22,477 nt of DNA from Clostridiales bacterium (GTDB lineage Bacteria > Bacillota_A > Clostridia > Christensenellales > Borkfalkiaceae), in the NCBI GenBank assembly GCA_015055785.1, contig SVHQ01000012.1:1-22477 (forward strand), given 5' to 3'. Below the pieces are notes generated by a model that was not told the origin of the DNA, ran no database searches, and was given only the letters and a program-made list of their open reading frames with translations. Made by a program: the position numbers and the translations under genes. Positions 1-8,179 of this stretch are shown piece by piece; the stretch's first letter is position 1, and the number at the start of each line of letters is the position of its first letter.

Positions 1-228
1 TGAATTATCCGGCGTAAGCGTGCCCTTTGCCACTTTCCAACCATAGTTACTTGCAGGCGCTTTAAACGCCGCACCGTCCATTGTATCCGTGAAATCCAAC
101 GAGATCGCGGTGCTTTCCGCGCCAGCCGTTTTGGTTACGGGAGGATTAAAGGCGATAAACGCACCTGAGCAAAAAACAGCCGTGAGCGCGCACAATACGC
201 CGATTAATCTCTTTCTATATAATTTCAT
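1..228 (-). CDS. Secreted protein, N-terminal part (cut by window edge)
   Basis: The first 76 codons of a gene that runs off the left edge. The ATG at 226-228 is preceded by a perfect AGGAGG at 235-240, six bases upstream. Residues 1-37 form a Sec signal peptide: a basic start (K2, R5, K6, R7), a hydrophobic core from about 8 to 27, and a likely signal peptidase I site after AGA at 35-37. There is no lipobox, so the product should be released or wall-attached rather than a lipoprotein. What follows (ISLDFTD, then YGWKV and a KGTL-type turn) resembles the first strands of a concanavalin-like/LamG or carbohydrate-binding domain, but too little is present to name it. It is the third gene of an operon behind the lipoprotein and the 40-residue peptide gene, so a role in extracellular glycan binding or cleavage is inferred. 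Confidence 0.75.
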   Translation of the reverse strand, partial: MKLYRKRLIGVLCALTAVFCSGAFIAFNPPVTKTAGAESTAISLDFTDTMDGAAFKAPASNYGWKVAKGTLTPDNS

Positions 229-269
229 ACTACGCCTCCTTAAAAGCCACCAGATCTATGGTTTAACAA

Positions 270-392
270 TCAATCCCAGATGTCGTTTCCCCAGTTATCT
301 TCACTATCACCACTATAAGAAGGGCTGGTACGTACGATTTCTTCTTGAAACAGTATGATTGCAATTTTAGGCAATTCATAATTCTTATTCAT
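270..392 (-). CDS. 40-residue acidic peptide, unknown function
   Basis: A small gene lying between the lipoprotein gene (37 bases upstream) and the secreted-protein gene (41 bases downstream), on the same strand. The ATG at 390-392 has an AAAAGGA-type ribosome site just upstream and the frame ends in TGA at 270-272. The 40 residues have a clear layout: a short polar start (MNKNYELPK), a hydrophobic stretch (IAIILF), an acidic turn (QEEIV), then an R-T-S segment and a Ser/Asp/Gly/Trp-rich tail ending in NWGNDIWD. There is no Cys, no signal peptide and no full membrane span. The tail is strongly acidic with two Trp. I do not recognise a named family. From memory, gut Clostridia carry many similar short genes (Lys/Tyr/Glu-Pro start, hydrophobic patch, acidic Gly/Trp tail), which argues that it is real. 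A RiPP-like precursor, a secreted signal or an accessory of the neighbouring surface proteins are all possible and unproven. Confidence 0.55.
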   Translation of the reverse strand: MNKNYELPKIAIILFQEEIVRTSPSYSGDSEDNWGNDIWD

Positions 393-429
393 AATAATTT
401 ATTCCTTTTATAATTTTCAAATCGTTGCA

Positions 430-3210
430 TTAAATAACTGCTACTTCTGCAATACAAAGGTATGCACTGCCGTCCGTCGTCAACTTTTTCTGAATCTTAA
501 AACCACTAAATATTGTATCTGCATGACCGATCTCTGCCATATCCAAAACAAATACGTCGTTGCTTGCATATACAGGCACGTTTTCTTCAGACGTTTCGTA
601 CAACAAAATTTCCGTACCGTCCGATTTCAAACCGTAAATTTTGAAATCTTGTCTGCATTCTGGTTGATCTACTTCGGCTCTTGCGTAAATCAAGAATTTC
701 TCAACTTTGCTTCTTTCAGCAAGGTCGAATGCTACCCAAGCACCTTCCGCATCTGCAGGATCGTTGCTTGCCATCGACCATACGGAGGAGGTATATCCAT
801 CACCGATATAATCAGGTGCGTTTGGATTCAACGTACTGCTCGCTCTGAAATTCTTCATTTCCTGCGTTATAACCATACCCACTTTCGCAAGTTCCGTCAT
901 CGCGCCGTCGAATTTACCGTCTTTGTTCCAGTCTTTTTCAAAATGAGTATACATACATTCGTTCACGTCTACGTTCATGGTCGCGTATACTTTGTTGGAA
1001 GAATGTCCGTCTGCTTTTAACAGGAATACGTCACCGCTCTGATATGCCGAAGATTCAAAGGAAATCCAACGATCCGTCCATTCGATAATCTCTTCTAACT
1101 TAACTTGAGCAACATTACCGTCCTTGCTCAAAACGATCAACACGCCATCCTGACTATTGCCAAGATTGTATCCATAAACGGTTGTCGTCGTTTTGCTGTT
1201 TGTTCTAAACCCCGTCAACACCGCTTTCTTCGGCAACAGCGTAAAGCCGTTTTCTTTTACGCCAGACGCTGCAAAAATTGCGTCTTTGTCCGATTCTTTC
1301 GCCTCAATAATCTTGTAATATTCAATTTTACCTTTCTTATCCTTTTTTGCGTTGATGTCTTCATATTGCTGCGTATTTACGTCTTTCGCAACATAATTGT
1401 TTTCTACCATCAACTTGCTTTCTTCACTGTCACCGCCAGAGTTATTATCAAGATAAATACCTGCGTTCGCCCACCAGATCTGCCCTGCCTGCGAGATATC
1501 TTCGGGATATTTCCATACAGAGTTGTACGATTCGCCGATATAATTGTTCGTAATCTTCGAATTCGGCATACAACCGATCGTATAAATCGGGCCACCATCC
1601 GAAAGCAAACCGTTGCAATTCGTCAAACGATTATAGCTGACGTCAAATCCTGCAAGGAACGGATACGTTTGGGCCACCCAGCCCCAACCTATACTGATAC
1701 CGGTATAACGAACGTTATTGATCGTATTGTGACAAATGCTTACATTGACGCCATAATTAAAGATTACCGCGCAAGCGTCATAGTCCTGCCAACCAATATC
1801 CGTGAAATAGTTATTTTCAACGTTTACGTCTTTAATAAACGTTCTTTCGTCTTTGCTGACAATGCTGATATCATACGCCGTTGCACTGGCAAGAATTCCG
1901 TTACCGCCTACAGAGCGGAAGATGTTTTTCTCAATCGTTGAATCGAAAACGCCTTGCACGAAATCAATCGCACCGCCGCCCATACAAGCGAATACGTTGC
2001 CGCTGAACGTAATATCCTGCGCATATTCAAAGCTAAGCGCCGCCACGGGACGCCCATCGTTAACACCGCCGCTAATACGTTTTGTTTCAATGTTGTCGTT
2101 TCTGTTTGCCTGACCGCCGACCTTACCGTCCACCACTTCGTTTTTGGTGTATTTAAAGTTCAAGCCTTCCATGTGCACACCCGAAACGCTTGCGCCCAGC
2201 TCACCCGTCACTGACATCAATACTTCGGTATAAGGAATACGTACGGTGGTGTTTTCAATCGTTTCATTTGCATAGGGTAAATAATAGACGCTATCGTCTG
2301 CATCCGACCAGAACCATTCACCGCTAACGTCCATAAACGCCATCGAATTTTCAAAATGATAACCGCATCTGGGACGAATCGTCAAACCTTCACGAGCGAA
2401 TACAAAGCTATCTTCACCTGAAATTTTCACGCGGGCAAAATCTCCGTCTTTGATAACGCTATTCACGCGCAAATAGGATTCCGACCACATGATCGCCACG
2501 GTCATAATAGAATTTTCAAAATCCTCTTCCTTGAACTGCGCAACGTCCGTTCCTTCCAAAATAATCTCACGCAACGTTCTGTCCATATTCAAAAGACGCA
2601 ATTCGTCGCCGGAATTTGGATAACGGGCGCGGATTCCGTAATTTTCGTTGATATACAGTTGGTTGATCTTATCTACACAAGGAATTTTCCAATATCTGCG
2701 ACCGCCAAAAAGATTCGGGTCGGTACTTTCTACAATCTCCCCTTTGTCTACTCTTTTCGATCCACTTATCGTCGCCTTGTTGGCGTTACGGCTTCTTATG
2801 TACAATTCACCGCCCTTTACGTCGTCCTCCAAAATTTTCAACGTAGAATCAACGTAGTATTCGCCATCGTCCAACAGAATCATCGCGTCACCCGTATTGT
2901 CATCGGCGTACCATTCTCTAACCAACAACTGCGCCTGGTTAAGCGATGTTACCGCTTTTTCCCAAGAAGAACCATCGTTTTCATTGTTGCCGTTAGGAGA
3001 TACGTGCACCGTATATTTCGGCGTCGCGTCGGTATACGGCACGTTGATATTTTGTTCCGCCGCAGTCGGCGTAGCCGTAGCCGCACGCAATGTATTTTCA
3101 TCTACTTGATACGCGCTTTCAACCCCCACCGAACAACTGCTGAGCGTTGGAATTAGGAGTCCAAGTACCAAACCCAAAGATAAAACTGTCTTCAAAAATT
3201 TTCTCATCAT
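430..3210 (-). CDS. Surface lipoprotein: right-handed beta-helix with C-terminal discoidin/CBM32-like domain
   Basis: A 926-residue exported protein. Residues 1-26 are a lipoprotein signal ending in LSSC with the lipidated Cys at 26, so it should be anchored on the outer face of the membrane. From about residue 65 (YTVHVSPNGNNENDGSSW) to about 640 it has the start and repeats typical of right-handed parallel beta-helix carbohydrate-active proteins, including IAIMW-type strands, many N-x-F/I turns, a YTGISIGWGW segment and GGPIYTIG. The last 160 residues or so end in LCIAEVAVI and resemble a discoidin/F5/8 type C (CBM32-like) sugar-binding module. The beta-helix resembles the GH141-type proteins (fucosidase or xylanase activities are known there), but the substrate cannot be read from sequence. 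The ATG has GGAGG five bases upstream; a second ATG follows directly. It heads an operon with the small peptide and a secreted protein and sits behind the predicted AraC-controlled promoter at 3321-3384. It is a paralogue of the signal-less protein at 10116-12089. Confidence 0.85.
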   Translation of the reverse strand: MMRKFLKTVLSLGLVLGLLIPTLSSCSVGVESAYQVDENTLRAATATPTAAEQNINVPYTDATPKYTVHVSPNGNNENDGSSWEKAVTSLNQAQLLVREWYADDNTGDAMILLDDGEYYVDSTLKILEDDVKGGELYIRSRNANKATISGSKRVDKGEIVESTDPNLFGGRRYWKIPCVDKINQLYINENYGIRARYPNSGDELRLLNMDRTLREIILEGTDVAQFKEEDFENSIMTVAIMWSESYLRVNSVIKDGDFARVKISGEDSFVFAREGLTIRPRCGYHFENSMAFMDVSGEWFWSDADDSVYYLPYANETIENTTVRIPYTEVLMSVTGELGASVSGVHMEGLNFKYTKNEVVDGKVGGQANRNDNIETKRISGGVNDGRPVAALSFEYAQDITFSGNVFACMGGGAIDFVQGVFDSTIEKNIFRSVGGNGILASATAYDISIVSKDERTFIKDVNVENNYFTDIGWQDYDACAVIFNYGVNVSICHNTINNVRYTGISIGWGWVAQTYPFLAGFDVSYNRLTNCNGLLSDGGPIYTIGCMPNSKITNNYIGESYNSVWKYPEDISQAGQIWWANAGIYLDNNSGGDSEESKLMVENNYVAKDVNTQQYEDINAKKDKKGKIEYYKIIEAKESDKDAIFAASGVKENGFTLLPKKAVLTGFRTNSKTTTTVYGYNLGNSQDGVLIVLSKDGNVAQVKLEEIIEWTDRWISFESSAYQSGDVFLLKADGHSSNKVYATMNVDVNECMYTHFEKDWNKDGKFDGAMTELAKVGMVITQEMKNFRASSTLNPNAPDYIGDGYTSSVWSMASNDPADAEGAWVAFDLAERSKVEKFLIYARAEVDQPECRQDFKIYGLKSDGTEILLYETSEENVPVYASNDVFVLDMAEIGHADTIFSGFKIQKKLTTDGSAYLCIAEVAVI

Positions 3211-3320
3211 CTAATCCTCCGAATATTTCGATAAGAATGCCTTGCAAAAGCCTACTGTTTCTCTGCATTTTGCTAAAAAAATGTAAACAATAACCGAGCA
3301 TATCATTCGATTATATATAG

Positions 3321-3384
3321 AGTATACAATAAAAAAGATTTGCTTGCAATGGTCATTCGTTGCAAGATATTGTTCTTTTGTTAC
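3321..3384 (-). promoter_or_regulatory. AraC-type operator plus promoter for the lipoprotein operon (copy A)
   Basis: Read on the minus strand: distal half-site GTAAC (3380-3384, within TTGTAACAAAA), proximal half-site GCAAC (3359-3363, within TTGCAAC) 21 bp away, a 9-bp gap, a -35 TTGCAA (3344-3349), a 17-bp spacer and a -10 TATACT (3321-3326). The leader to the ATG at 3210 would be about 100 bases. Three other 64-bp blocks in this window share exactly this geometry. Direct repeats two helical turns apart next to a weak -35 are typical of AraC-family activation. Confidence 0.75.
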
Positions 3385-3404
3385 AACACACTTTACAGCT
3401 AACA

Positions 3405-3443
3405 AAAACGGATGGCATTTTTTGAAAAAATGCCATCCGTTTT
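3405..3443 (-). terminator. Intrinsic terminator after the AraC gene
   Basis: A perfect inverted repeat of 19 bp per arm centred on 3424, containing AACGGATGGCA and its complement. On the minus strand it starts 12 bases after the regulator's stop codon and is followed by a T-rich stretch. T-rich sequence also follows on the plus strand. It separates the glycosidase-AraC unit from the operator of the lipoprotein operon. Confidence 0.85.
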
Positions 3444-3455
3444 CTTTATTCATAC

Positions 3456-4298
3456 TTATTTTGACGCAAATAATTTTCGGTATTCAGACGGCGTAAAACC
3501 AAAGTGCCGCTTAAATTGCCGACAGAAATGAGGATAATCGCTCATACCCACGCTCATACATATTTCCATAACCGACAAATCGGAGTTTTGTAGCAAAAAT
3601 ACCGCTTTATCCATGCGATAGTTTTGCAAATATTTCTCTACTGAAACGTTTAAACATTCCTTAAATAATCGATACAAGCTGACACGGTGCATATTCACCT
3701 CGTTGGCAATATCCGCCACACGAATCCCTTGCTCGTAATTCTTCTTAATAAAATCAATCGCTTTGTTTAAGAGCTCTTCCTGCCCCGATTTTACCTCTGC
3801 CAACTTATTTTGCGCGCTTTCTTTAATCAAATTCGACCAAAGCATATACATATTGCCAAGCACCATATATTCGCCCCAGAGCTCTGGTTTTTTCACCTCA
3901 TAAATCGAACGCATGATTGAACGAATGGATTGATAGTTTTGCGGACGAATAACATATCCGTCAATCCAGTCAACCGCATTTACCATTTTTTCAGCTATTG
4001 TACCGTGGAAAGCAACAAAATAATATTCCCAAGGTTCTTCTTTGTCCGCTTTGTAAAACGTCTCCTCATTTGGACGAATTAAAAAACCTTCGTTCTTTTG
4101 TACCTGAAAAGTTTTATCCCCAACAACATATTTACCTTTTCCCTCTGTAACAAAATGAAATAAATAGTAATCGCGTCTGTTGGGACCGTAACAATTTTCG
4201 GGCAAGCAAACATGCTTTCCGTAATGATACAGCGACAACTCATTACTGCTTTTATCTATAGGAAAAAATACTTCGGGAAATTGTTTTCCTTTGCCCAT
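3456..4298 (-). CDS. AraC/XylS-family transcriptional regulator (likely regulon activator)
   Basis: A 280-residue cytosolic DNA-binding protein. The N-terminal half is a cupin-like sensor domain (YLFHFVTEGKGKY, then GFLIRPNE) that normally binds a sugar-type effector. The C-terminal 100 residues or so carry the paired helix-turn-helix: GIRVADIANEVNMHRVSLYRLFKE, then LSVMEICMSVGMSDYPHFCRQFKRHFG and the family end-motif FTPSEYRKL. I chose the ATG at 4298 because GGGAGG lies nine bases upstream; a longer reading from a TTG at 4346 has no good ribosome site. It follows the TIM-barrel gene by 51 bases and has a strong terminator behind it, so the two are probably co-transcribed from the operator at 6522-6585, which implies autoregulation. 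It is the best candidate to bind the four 21-bp-spaced operators in this window. Confidence 0.9.
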   Translation of the reverse strand: MGKGKQFPEVFFPIDKSSNELSLYHYGKHVCLPENCYGPNRRDYYLFHFVTEGKGKYVVGDKTFQVQKNEGFLIRPNEETFYKADKEEPWEYYFVAFHGTIAEKMVNAVDWIDGYVIRPQNYQSIRSIMRSIYEVKKPELWGEYMVLGNMYMLWSNLIKESAQNKLAEVKSGQEELLNKAIDFIKKNYEQGIRVADIANEVNMHRVSLYRLFKECLNVSVEKYLQNYRMDKAVFLLQNSDLSVMEICMSVGMSDYPHFCRQFKRHFGFTPSEYRKLFASK

Positions 4299-4349
4299 TC
4301 TATCTATCCTCCCTCGAAATCCTCGCCTTTTATCCCACAAAAGCAACTC

Positions 4350-6452
4350 TTAACCCTTTTGCAATATCTTGTTCAGCGACAGCAATTTCTCAAGCAACAT
4401 ATTCTCATTGTAAAGATAATGATTGCTCGCCTCAAATCCAATTGAGGGATCTTCCGCCGCAAGCAAAAGCAAACGTTGCGTATTGACAAATTCTTCCTTG
4501 GCCGCCTCTATATCTCGCTCTATAATCCATTTTCCTTGTAAATAAGTACTGCGTAAAACGCAATACGCCGCTTCAGCAATCCGCTTTACGTTACGCGCAT
4601 TGTCGCCTTTTACTTCCGACAAAGCAACCAAGCCTTTCTTCCACAACTCGGTCAAAGCAGCAAAACGTTCCATAAATAATTTACGGGAAAAACAGCCGCG
4701 CCAAACATCAATACTGTCAAACGGGAAACCAACCATCGTCGCCGTCAAACCAGTCGATTCTTCATAGAAAGGATTCGCGCAACCTATATTTTGCGGTCCA
4801 CAATATGCCAACGATACGCCAAAGGGAAACTTCTCAAACCCTTCCGAAAAATATCTTCCTGCGTGTTGCATTTGTTGCCAATCTTCTCCAAATAACTGCT
4901 GATACCATTCTTCAAGTGTTCCACCGTTTTTCACCTGAGATACCAAAGACAAATTAAAGCTGGGGTATCCACCCAGTGACCAGCTGAGCATGTGCCCATC
5001 AACGTCCAATTCTTTCAAATTCTGCAAATGTTTCCAAACGAGATCAAAGCAGGGCAAATATGGAATGGACGCGCATTCCCAACTGTTGTTGATCTGCATT
5101 TTTGCCACTATTTTATGTCCGCTTTCCTTTGCCGTCTGCAATATCTTTTTCGTACGCTCGCTAGGGCCCACTTGCGATATGGAATAATCAATCAGCCCCA
5201 AATCCCCTTCATCCGCATGAACAATCAAGCCTTCCTCGCTAACGCACATCACGTCTACGCCTTTGGGAAGCCTTTTTACAGCCTCTAACGTCTCCTCCGT
5301 GGTCCAGCACATTTCACTCGTCCAACCCCACGTCCAAACAATGAGTTTTGCACTGCTGTTTGCGTCCTTGATTGCGCGTTGATAAATCTCGTTCACCTCA
5401 ACGCAAACGTCTATACGCGTACGCTTACTGCAACGGGGACAAGCATTGACGTCATATTCTCTCCTTGAATAACAATTCGTCAAATTCTCCGAAGCGGTGA
5501 TACTGAAAAATCCGCCCAATTCAGGAACTTTTGTCACAATCTTATAGACCGCATCATACAAATATTTCTGCGTTTCAGGCGCAGAGGTACACAGGGCTCC
5601 GACTTGGCTGTCGTGTACCCCCAAAAGATGCGGTTTATCTTCGAAAAAGGACAAAGGCAAGGCGCGCGGTTCATTGAAATATAAATACATTTTAATACCG
5701 TATTTTGCCAATCTACGGCACAAAACGCTGAGATTTTTTAAACGGATCTCCCAACCCTGACCAAACTTTTCATCAAAGGGAAGTCCAACCAGTTCATATA
5801 ACACAACGTGTTTCCACAGCGCATTAATACCAAGTTTTGATAACTCTTCCAATATTTCGTCTGTATATGCGGAAAAATCCCCCGTCAGCAAATTATCGCC
5901 AAACTGTTCGTTATAATTATACACCATCCGCAAAGCGTTTGATTCCTGCTTAGGCAAAGCGTCTACGTTCGGCTTATATTTAAAAAACTCAAAATATGGC
6001 GTTCTGTCTTTCGAACGGTTTTCCCGTACTATTTTCGCCTGCTCTTCCGTGAAACGAATCTGCTCTTCCGTCAAGGGCGCATACGTGGGCGAGATGACTT
6101 CCGGCTTAAAGTTGCCCACCTTCACAAATAGAAAATCAACGTCGAACAATGTTTTCGCCAATTCCGCTTTGTCCATTCCAGTCAGGACGCAAATCCCATC
6201 ATAATCCAACAAATACCAATTGTTTTTTATAATTGTGATATAGCCTTTGTCCTTCCAGTTAGGATTATATTCAATTTCCTCAAGCCCCAAACGTTTCGCC
6301 TCGATACTTATCGTCTCTTCATCTGTTTTCAATACGCTCGCTAATGAAGACGTCGGCACCGTACCAAAGTTACGGAAAATCACCGCTTGCCAATCCGTTG
6401 AAAACGGATGAGGCGGAATCTTCACTTTTTGAATCGGTAATAATTCATACAT
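4350..6452 (-). CDS. Glycoside hydrolase-like TIM-barrel protein with extra N-terminal helical domain
   Basis: About 700 residues, no signal peptide, so cytosolic. The first 115 residues or so contain two helix-turn-like segments (VPTSSLASVLKTDEETI and a later LTGMDKAELAKTL), leading into VDFLFVKVGNFKPEV. The remainder looks like a TIM-barrel sugar hydrolase of the GH20/GH123-like kind: LGINALWKHVVLYELVGLP, KYGIKMYLYFNEPRALP, a core FFSITASENLTNCYSR followed by ACPRCSKR, then KLIVWTWGW. The activity is not assignable; a hexosaminidase-like retaining mechanism is only a guess from fold resemblance. The start is uncertain: ATG at 6452 has AAGGA 11 bases upstream, while a TTG at 6458 fits the same ribosome site at five bases. 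It shares a transcript with the downstream AraC gene and is preceded by operator copy B. Confidence 0.7.
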   Translation of the reverse strand: MYELLPIQKVKIPPHPFSTDWQAVIFRNFGTVPTSSLASVLKTDEETISIEAKRLGLEEIEYNPNWKDKGYITIIKNNWYLLDYDGICVLTGMDKAELAKTLFDVDFLFVKVGNFKPEVISPTYAPLTEEQIRFTEEQAKIVRENRSKDRTPYFEFFKYKPNVDALPKQESNALRMVYNYNEQFGDNLLTGDFSAYTDEILEELSKLGINALWKHVVLYELVGLPFDEKFGQGWEIRLKNLSVLCRRLAKYGIKMYLYFNEPRALPLSFFEDKPHLLGVHDSQVGALCTSAPETQKYLYDAVYKIVTKVPELGGFFSITASENLTNCYSRREYDVNACPRCSKRTRIDVCVEVNEIYQRAIKDANSSAKLIVWTWGWTSEMCWTTEETLEAVKRLPKGVDVMCVSEEGLIVHADEGDLGLIDYSISQVGPSERTKKILQTAKESGHKIVAKMQINNSWECASIPYLPCFDLVWKHLQNLKELDVDGHMLSWSLGGYPSFNLSLVSQVKNGGTLEEWYQQLFGEDWQQMQHAGRYFSEGFEKFPFGVSLAYCGPQNIGCANPFYEESTGLTATMVGFPFDSIDVWRGCFSRKLFMERFAALTELWKKGLVALSEVKGDNARNVKRIAEAAYCVLRSTYLQGKWIIERDIEAAKEEFVNTQRLLLLAAEDPSIGFEASNHYLYNENMLLEKLLSLNKILQKG

Positions 6453-6521
6453 ACGCAATATTTTCCTTTATTTCTAATTGCTCTTTACCTATGTTAAAAG
6501 CTTTACCCTCTTCCGCCCTTT

Positions 6522-6585
6522 ATAGTATCGCAATTTTTTTTGAAAGTCAAGATTGTATTGTTGCCAATAATTGTCTTTTTGTTGC
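6522..6585 (-). promoter_or_regulatory. AraC-type operator plus promoter for the TIM-barrel/AraC unit (copy B)
   Basis: Minus-strand reading: distal half-site GCAAC (6581-6585, followed by AAAAAGACAA), proximal GCAAC (6560-6564) exactly 21 bp downstream, a 9-bp gap, -35 TTGACT (6545-6550, five of six consensus bases), a 17-bp spacer and TACTAT (6522-6527) as -10. The leader is about 60 bases. Because this unit contains the AraC gene, the site predicts feedback control of the regulator. Confidence 0.7.
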
Positions 6586-6705
6586 GAATAGCAAATTCCC
6601 GCCTACATATATCTCCCCCACTATATATCTTCCATGTACATTATAATGCTGATATTTCCCTACAATCTGTATGCTTACACCAAGGCAATCACTAAAAAAG
6701 GACTT

Positions 6706-6769
6706 GCTACAAAATGGCAATATTTCGCAACAAATAACCATTCCTTTTTCTTTTGATATGTCCTATAAT
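6706..6769 (+). promoter_or_regulatory. AraC-type operator plus promoter for the oxidoreductase gene (copy D)
   Basis: Plus-strand reading: distal half-site GCTAC (6706-6710, followed by AAAATGG), proximal GCAAC (6727-6731) 21 bp on, a 9-bp gap, a poor -35 (TTCCTT, 6741-6746), a 17-bp spacer and a perfect -10 TATAAT (6764-6769). The missing -35 suggests dependence on an activator. Together with copy B it fills the 356-base divergent gap 6459-6814; the stretch between them (6586-6705) holds no gene I can support. Confidence 0.72.
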
Positions 6770-6814
6770 ATCTGCAAAAGAGCAAAAAGATAAAATGCTC
6801 CTTGGAGGTACATC

Positions 6815-8101
6815 ATGCAAGAAAAACAATACAGCGTCGCCATACTCGGCGTTGGCGCACGCGGAGGAAATGTATACGGCAGACTAATCATGCAATTTCC
6901 GCAACGGTTTCGTATCGTTGCTTTATGTGACGTTAGACAGCAACGTTTAGATGCATTTGGGGAAGAATTCGGAGTCGACAAAACTCAGAGATTTACAAAT
7001 GAAGAAGAATTTTTCCAAGAAAAACGTGCCGATTTGTTAGTGATTGCAACGCAGGATTCCGATCACGTGCGTCATTGCTTGAAAGCCTTTGAAAAAGGCT
7101 ACGATATTTTAATGGAAAAACCCATTACGGATAAAAAAGAAGAATGTACCGCTGTTTTAGCAGCACAAGAAAAATCAGGCTGTAAAGCATTGATTTGCCA
7201 CGTATTGCGTTATGCGCCCGCCTTTTTGAAAGCAGCAGAGCTGATTGATTCTGGAGCAATCGGCCGTTTGGTTGCAATCGACGCGTTAGAAAGAGTCACC
7301 TATTGGCATCAATCGCACAGTTATGTACGGGGCAATTGGAGAACCACAAAAGAAACTGCGCCCATGATACTGGCAAAGTGTTGTCATGATCTTGATTTAA
7401 TTCAGTATTACGCAAAATCTAAATGTAAAAGCGTATCCTCTGTTGGAGAATTAACTTTTTTCAATAAAGCAAATCAACCTAAAGAAGCGGCCGACCGTTG
7501 TCTGCAATGCAAATACGTAGAAAGCTGCCCTTACAGCGCAAAAACGTTGTATCTTGACCGTTGGAAAAATGCCTATTCTCCTGAAGATTACTGGCCCTAT
7601 AACGTGCTTGTGCCCGCACCCGTTACGGAAGAAAAATTGATGGACGCATTGCAGAACGGACCTTACGGAAGATGCGTTTTTGCCTGTGATAACGATGTTG
7701 TCGATCATCAATTAACCTTAATGAATTTTGAAAACGGCGTAAAAGCTACTTTGACAATGACCGCTTTCACCACCGATGATAAGAGCGAATTGTACGGTTT
7801 GGGCAGAAGAATGAATTTCCATGGCACCCTTGGAGAAATCGTTTTAGATGAATTGAACGACACCGTTGAATTAATGCCCTACGGACAAGACAAGCAAGTA
7901 TTCAAAATCAATGCGTTGGGCGATAATGGTTATGGTCACGGCGGCGGAGATTTTTATTTGATAAAAGAGCTTTGCAATATGCTGGACGGAAACGCAAACG
8001 CTTCCACCTCCCTCACCGCCTCCATCGAAAGTCATTTGATAGGCATTTGCGCTGAAGAATCCCGATTAAAAGACGGCGAACGCATTTTGGTACATGAATA
8101 A
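6815..8101 (+). CDS. Gfo/Idh/MocA-family NAD(P)-dependent oxidoreductase
   Basis: A 428-residue cytosolic protein. The Rossmann nucleotide-binding loop is at residues 12-18 (GVGARGG), the family EKP motif at 101-103 with the usual catalytic Lys, and the second-domain HDLD at 191-194. Residues 229-243 hold CLQC then CPYSAK, a Cys-rich insert seen in part of the family and perhaps metal-binding. The ATG has GGAGG six bases upstream. Members oxidise sugars or inositols, and some relatives act as NAD-dependent glycosidases (GH109) or make 3-keto sugars; the substrate here is unknown. It stands alone on the plus strand with its own promoter (copy D) and terminator, yet shares the regulon operator with the hydrolase operons. 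It therefore probably handles a sugar from the same glycan, for example by C3 oxidation before cleavage (inference). Confidence 0.88.
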   Translation: MQEKQYSVAILGVGARGGNVYGRLIMQFPQRFRIVALCDVRQQRLDAFGEEFGVDKTQRFTNEEEFFQEKRADLLVIATQDSDHVRHCLKAFEKGYDILMEKPITDKKEECTAVLAAQEKSGCKALICHVLRYAPAFLKAAELIDSGAIGRLVAIDALERVTYWHQSHSYVRGNWRTTKETAPMILAKCCHDLDLIQYYAKSKCKSVSSVGELTFFNKANQPKEAADRCLQCKYVESCPYSAKTLYLDRWKNAYSPEDYWPYNVLVPAPVTEEKLMDALQNGPYGRCVFACDNDVVDHQLTLMNFENGVKATLTMTAFTTDDKSELYGLGRRMNFHGTLGEIVLDELNDTVELMPYGQDKQVFKINALGDNGYGHGGGDFYLIKELCNMLDGNANASTSLTASIESHLIGICAEESRLKDGERILVHE

Positions 8102-8123
8102 TTTTTTCCAACGCAATAGAATA

Positions 8124-8157
8124 CCCCTCTTCCCTTTAAGAGAAGAGGGGCTTTTTT
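8124..8157 (+). terminator. Intrinsic terminator after the oxidoreductase gene
   Basis: A 9-bp GC-rich stem (CCCCTCTTC, 8124-8132; GAAGAGGGG, 8142-8150) with a 9-base loop, followed by six T on the plus strand. It lies 22 bases after the stop codon. The minus-strand side has no T run, so it is a poorer terminator for the convergent operon ending at 8180. Confidence 0.9.
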
Positions 8158-8179
8158 ATTCAATCAATATCTGCTAACT

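Noticed and set aside
1105..1941. Long plus-strand open frame (278 codons) opposite the lipoprotein gene
   Set aside because: It is antisense to a well-supported gene, has no ribosome site, and an Arg/Phe/Val-heavy composition typical of a shadow frame.
3211..3453. 80-codon minus-strand frame between the AraC gene and the lipoprotein gene
   Set aside because: It runs through the terminator hairpin and the operator/promoter block, which explain the region better.
4299..4346. TTG-initiated extension of the first AraC protein
   Set aside because: The downstream ATG at 4298 has a clear GGGAGG ribosome site and the extra 16 residues match no part of the family.
6607..6630. Direct repeat ATATATCT, twice, 16 bp apart, in the divergent regulatory region
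   Set aside because: Short and AT-rich; easily due to chance and not seen at the other operator blocks.
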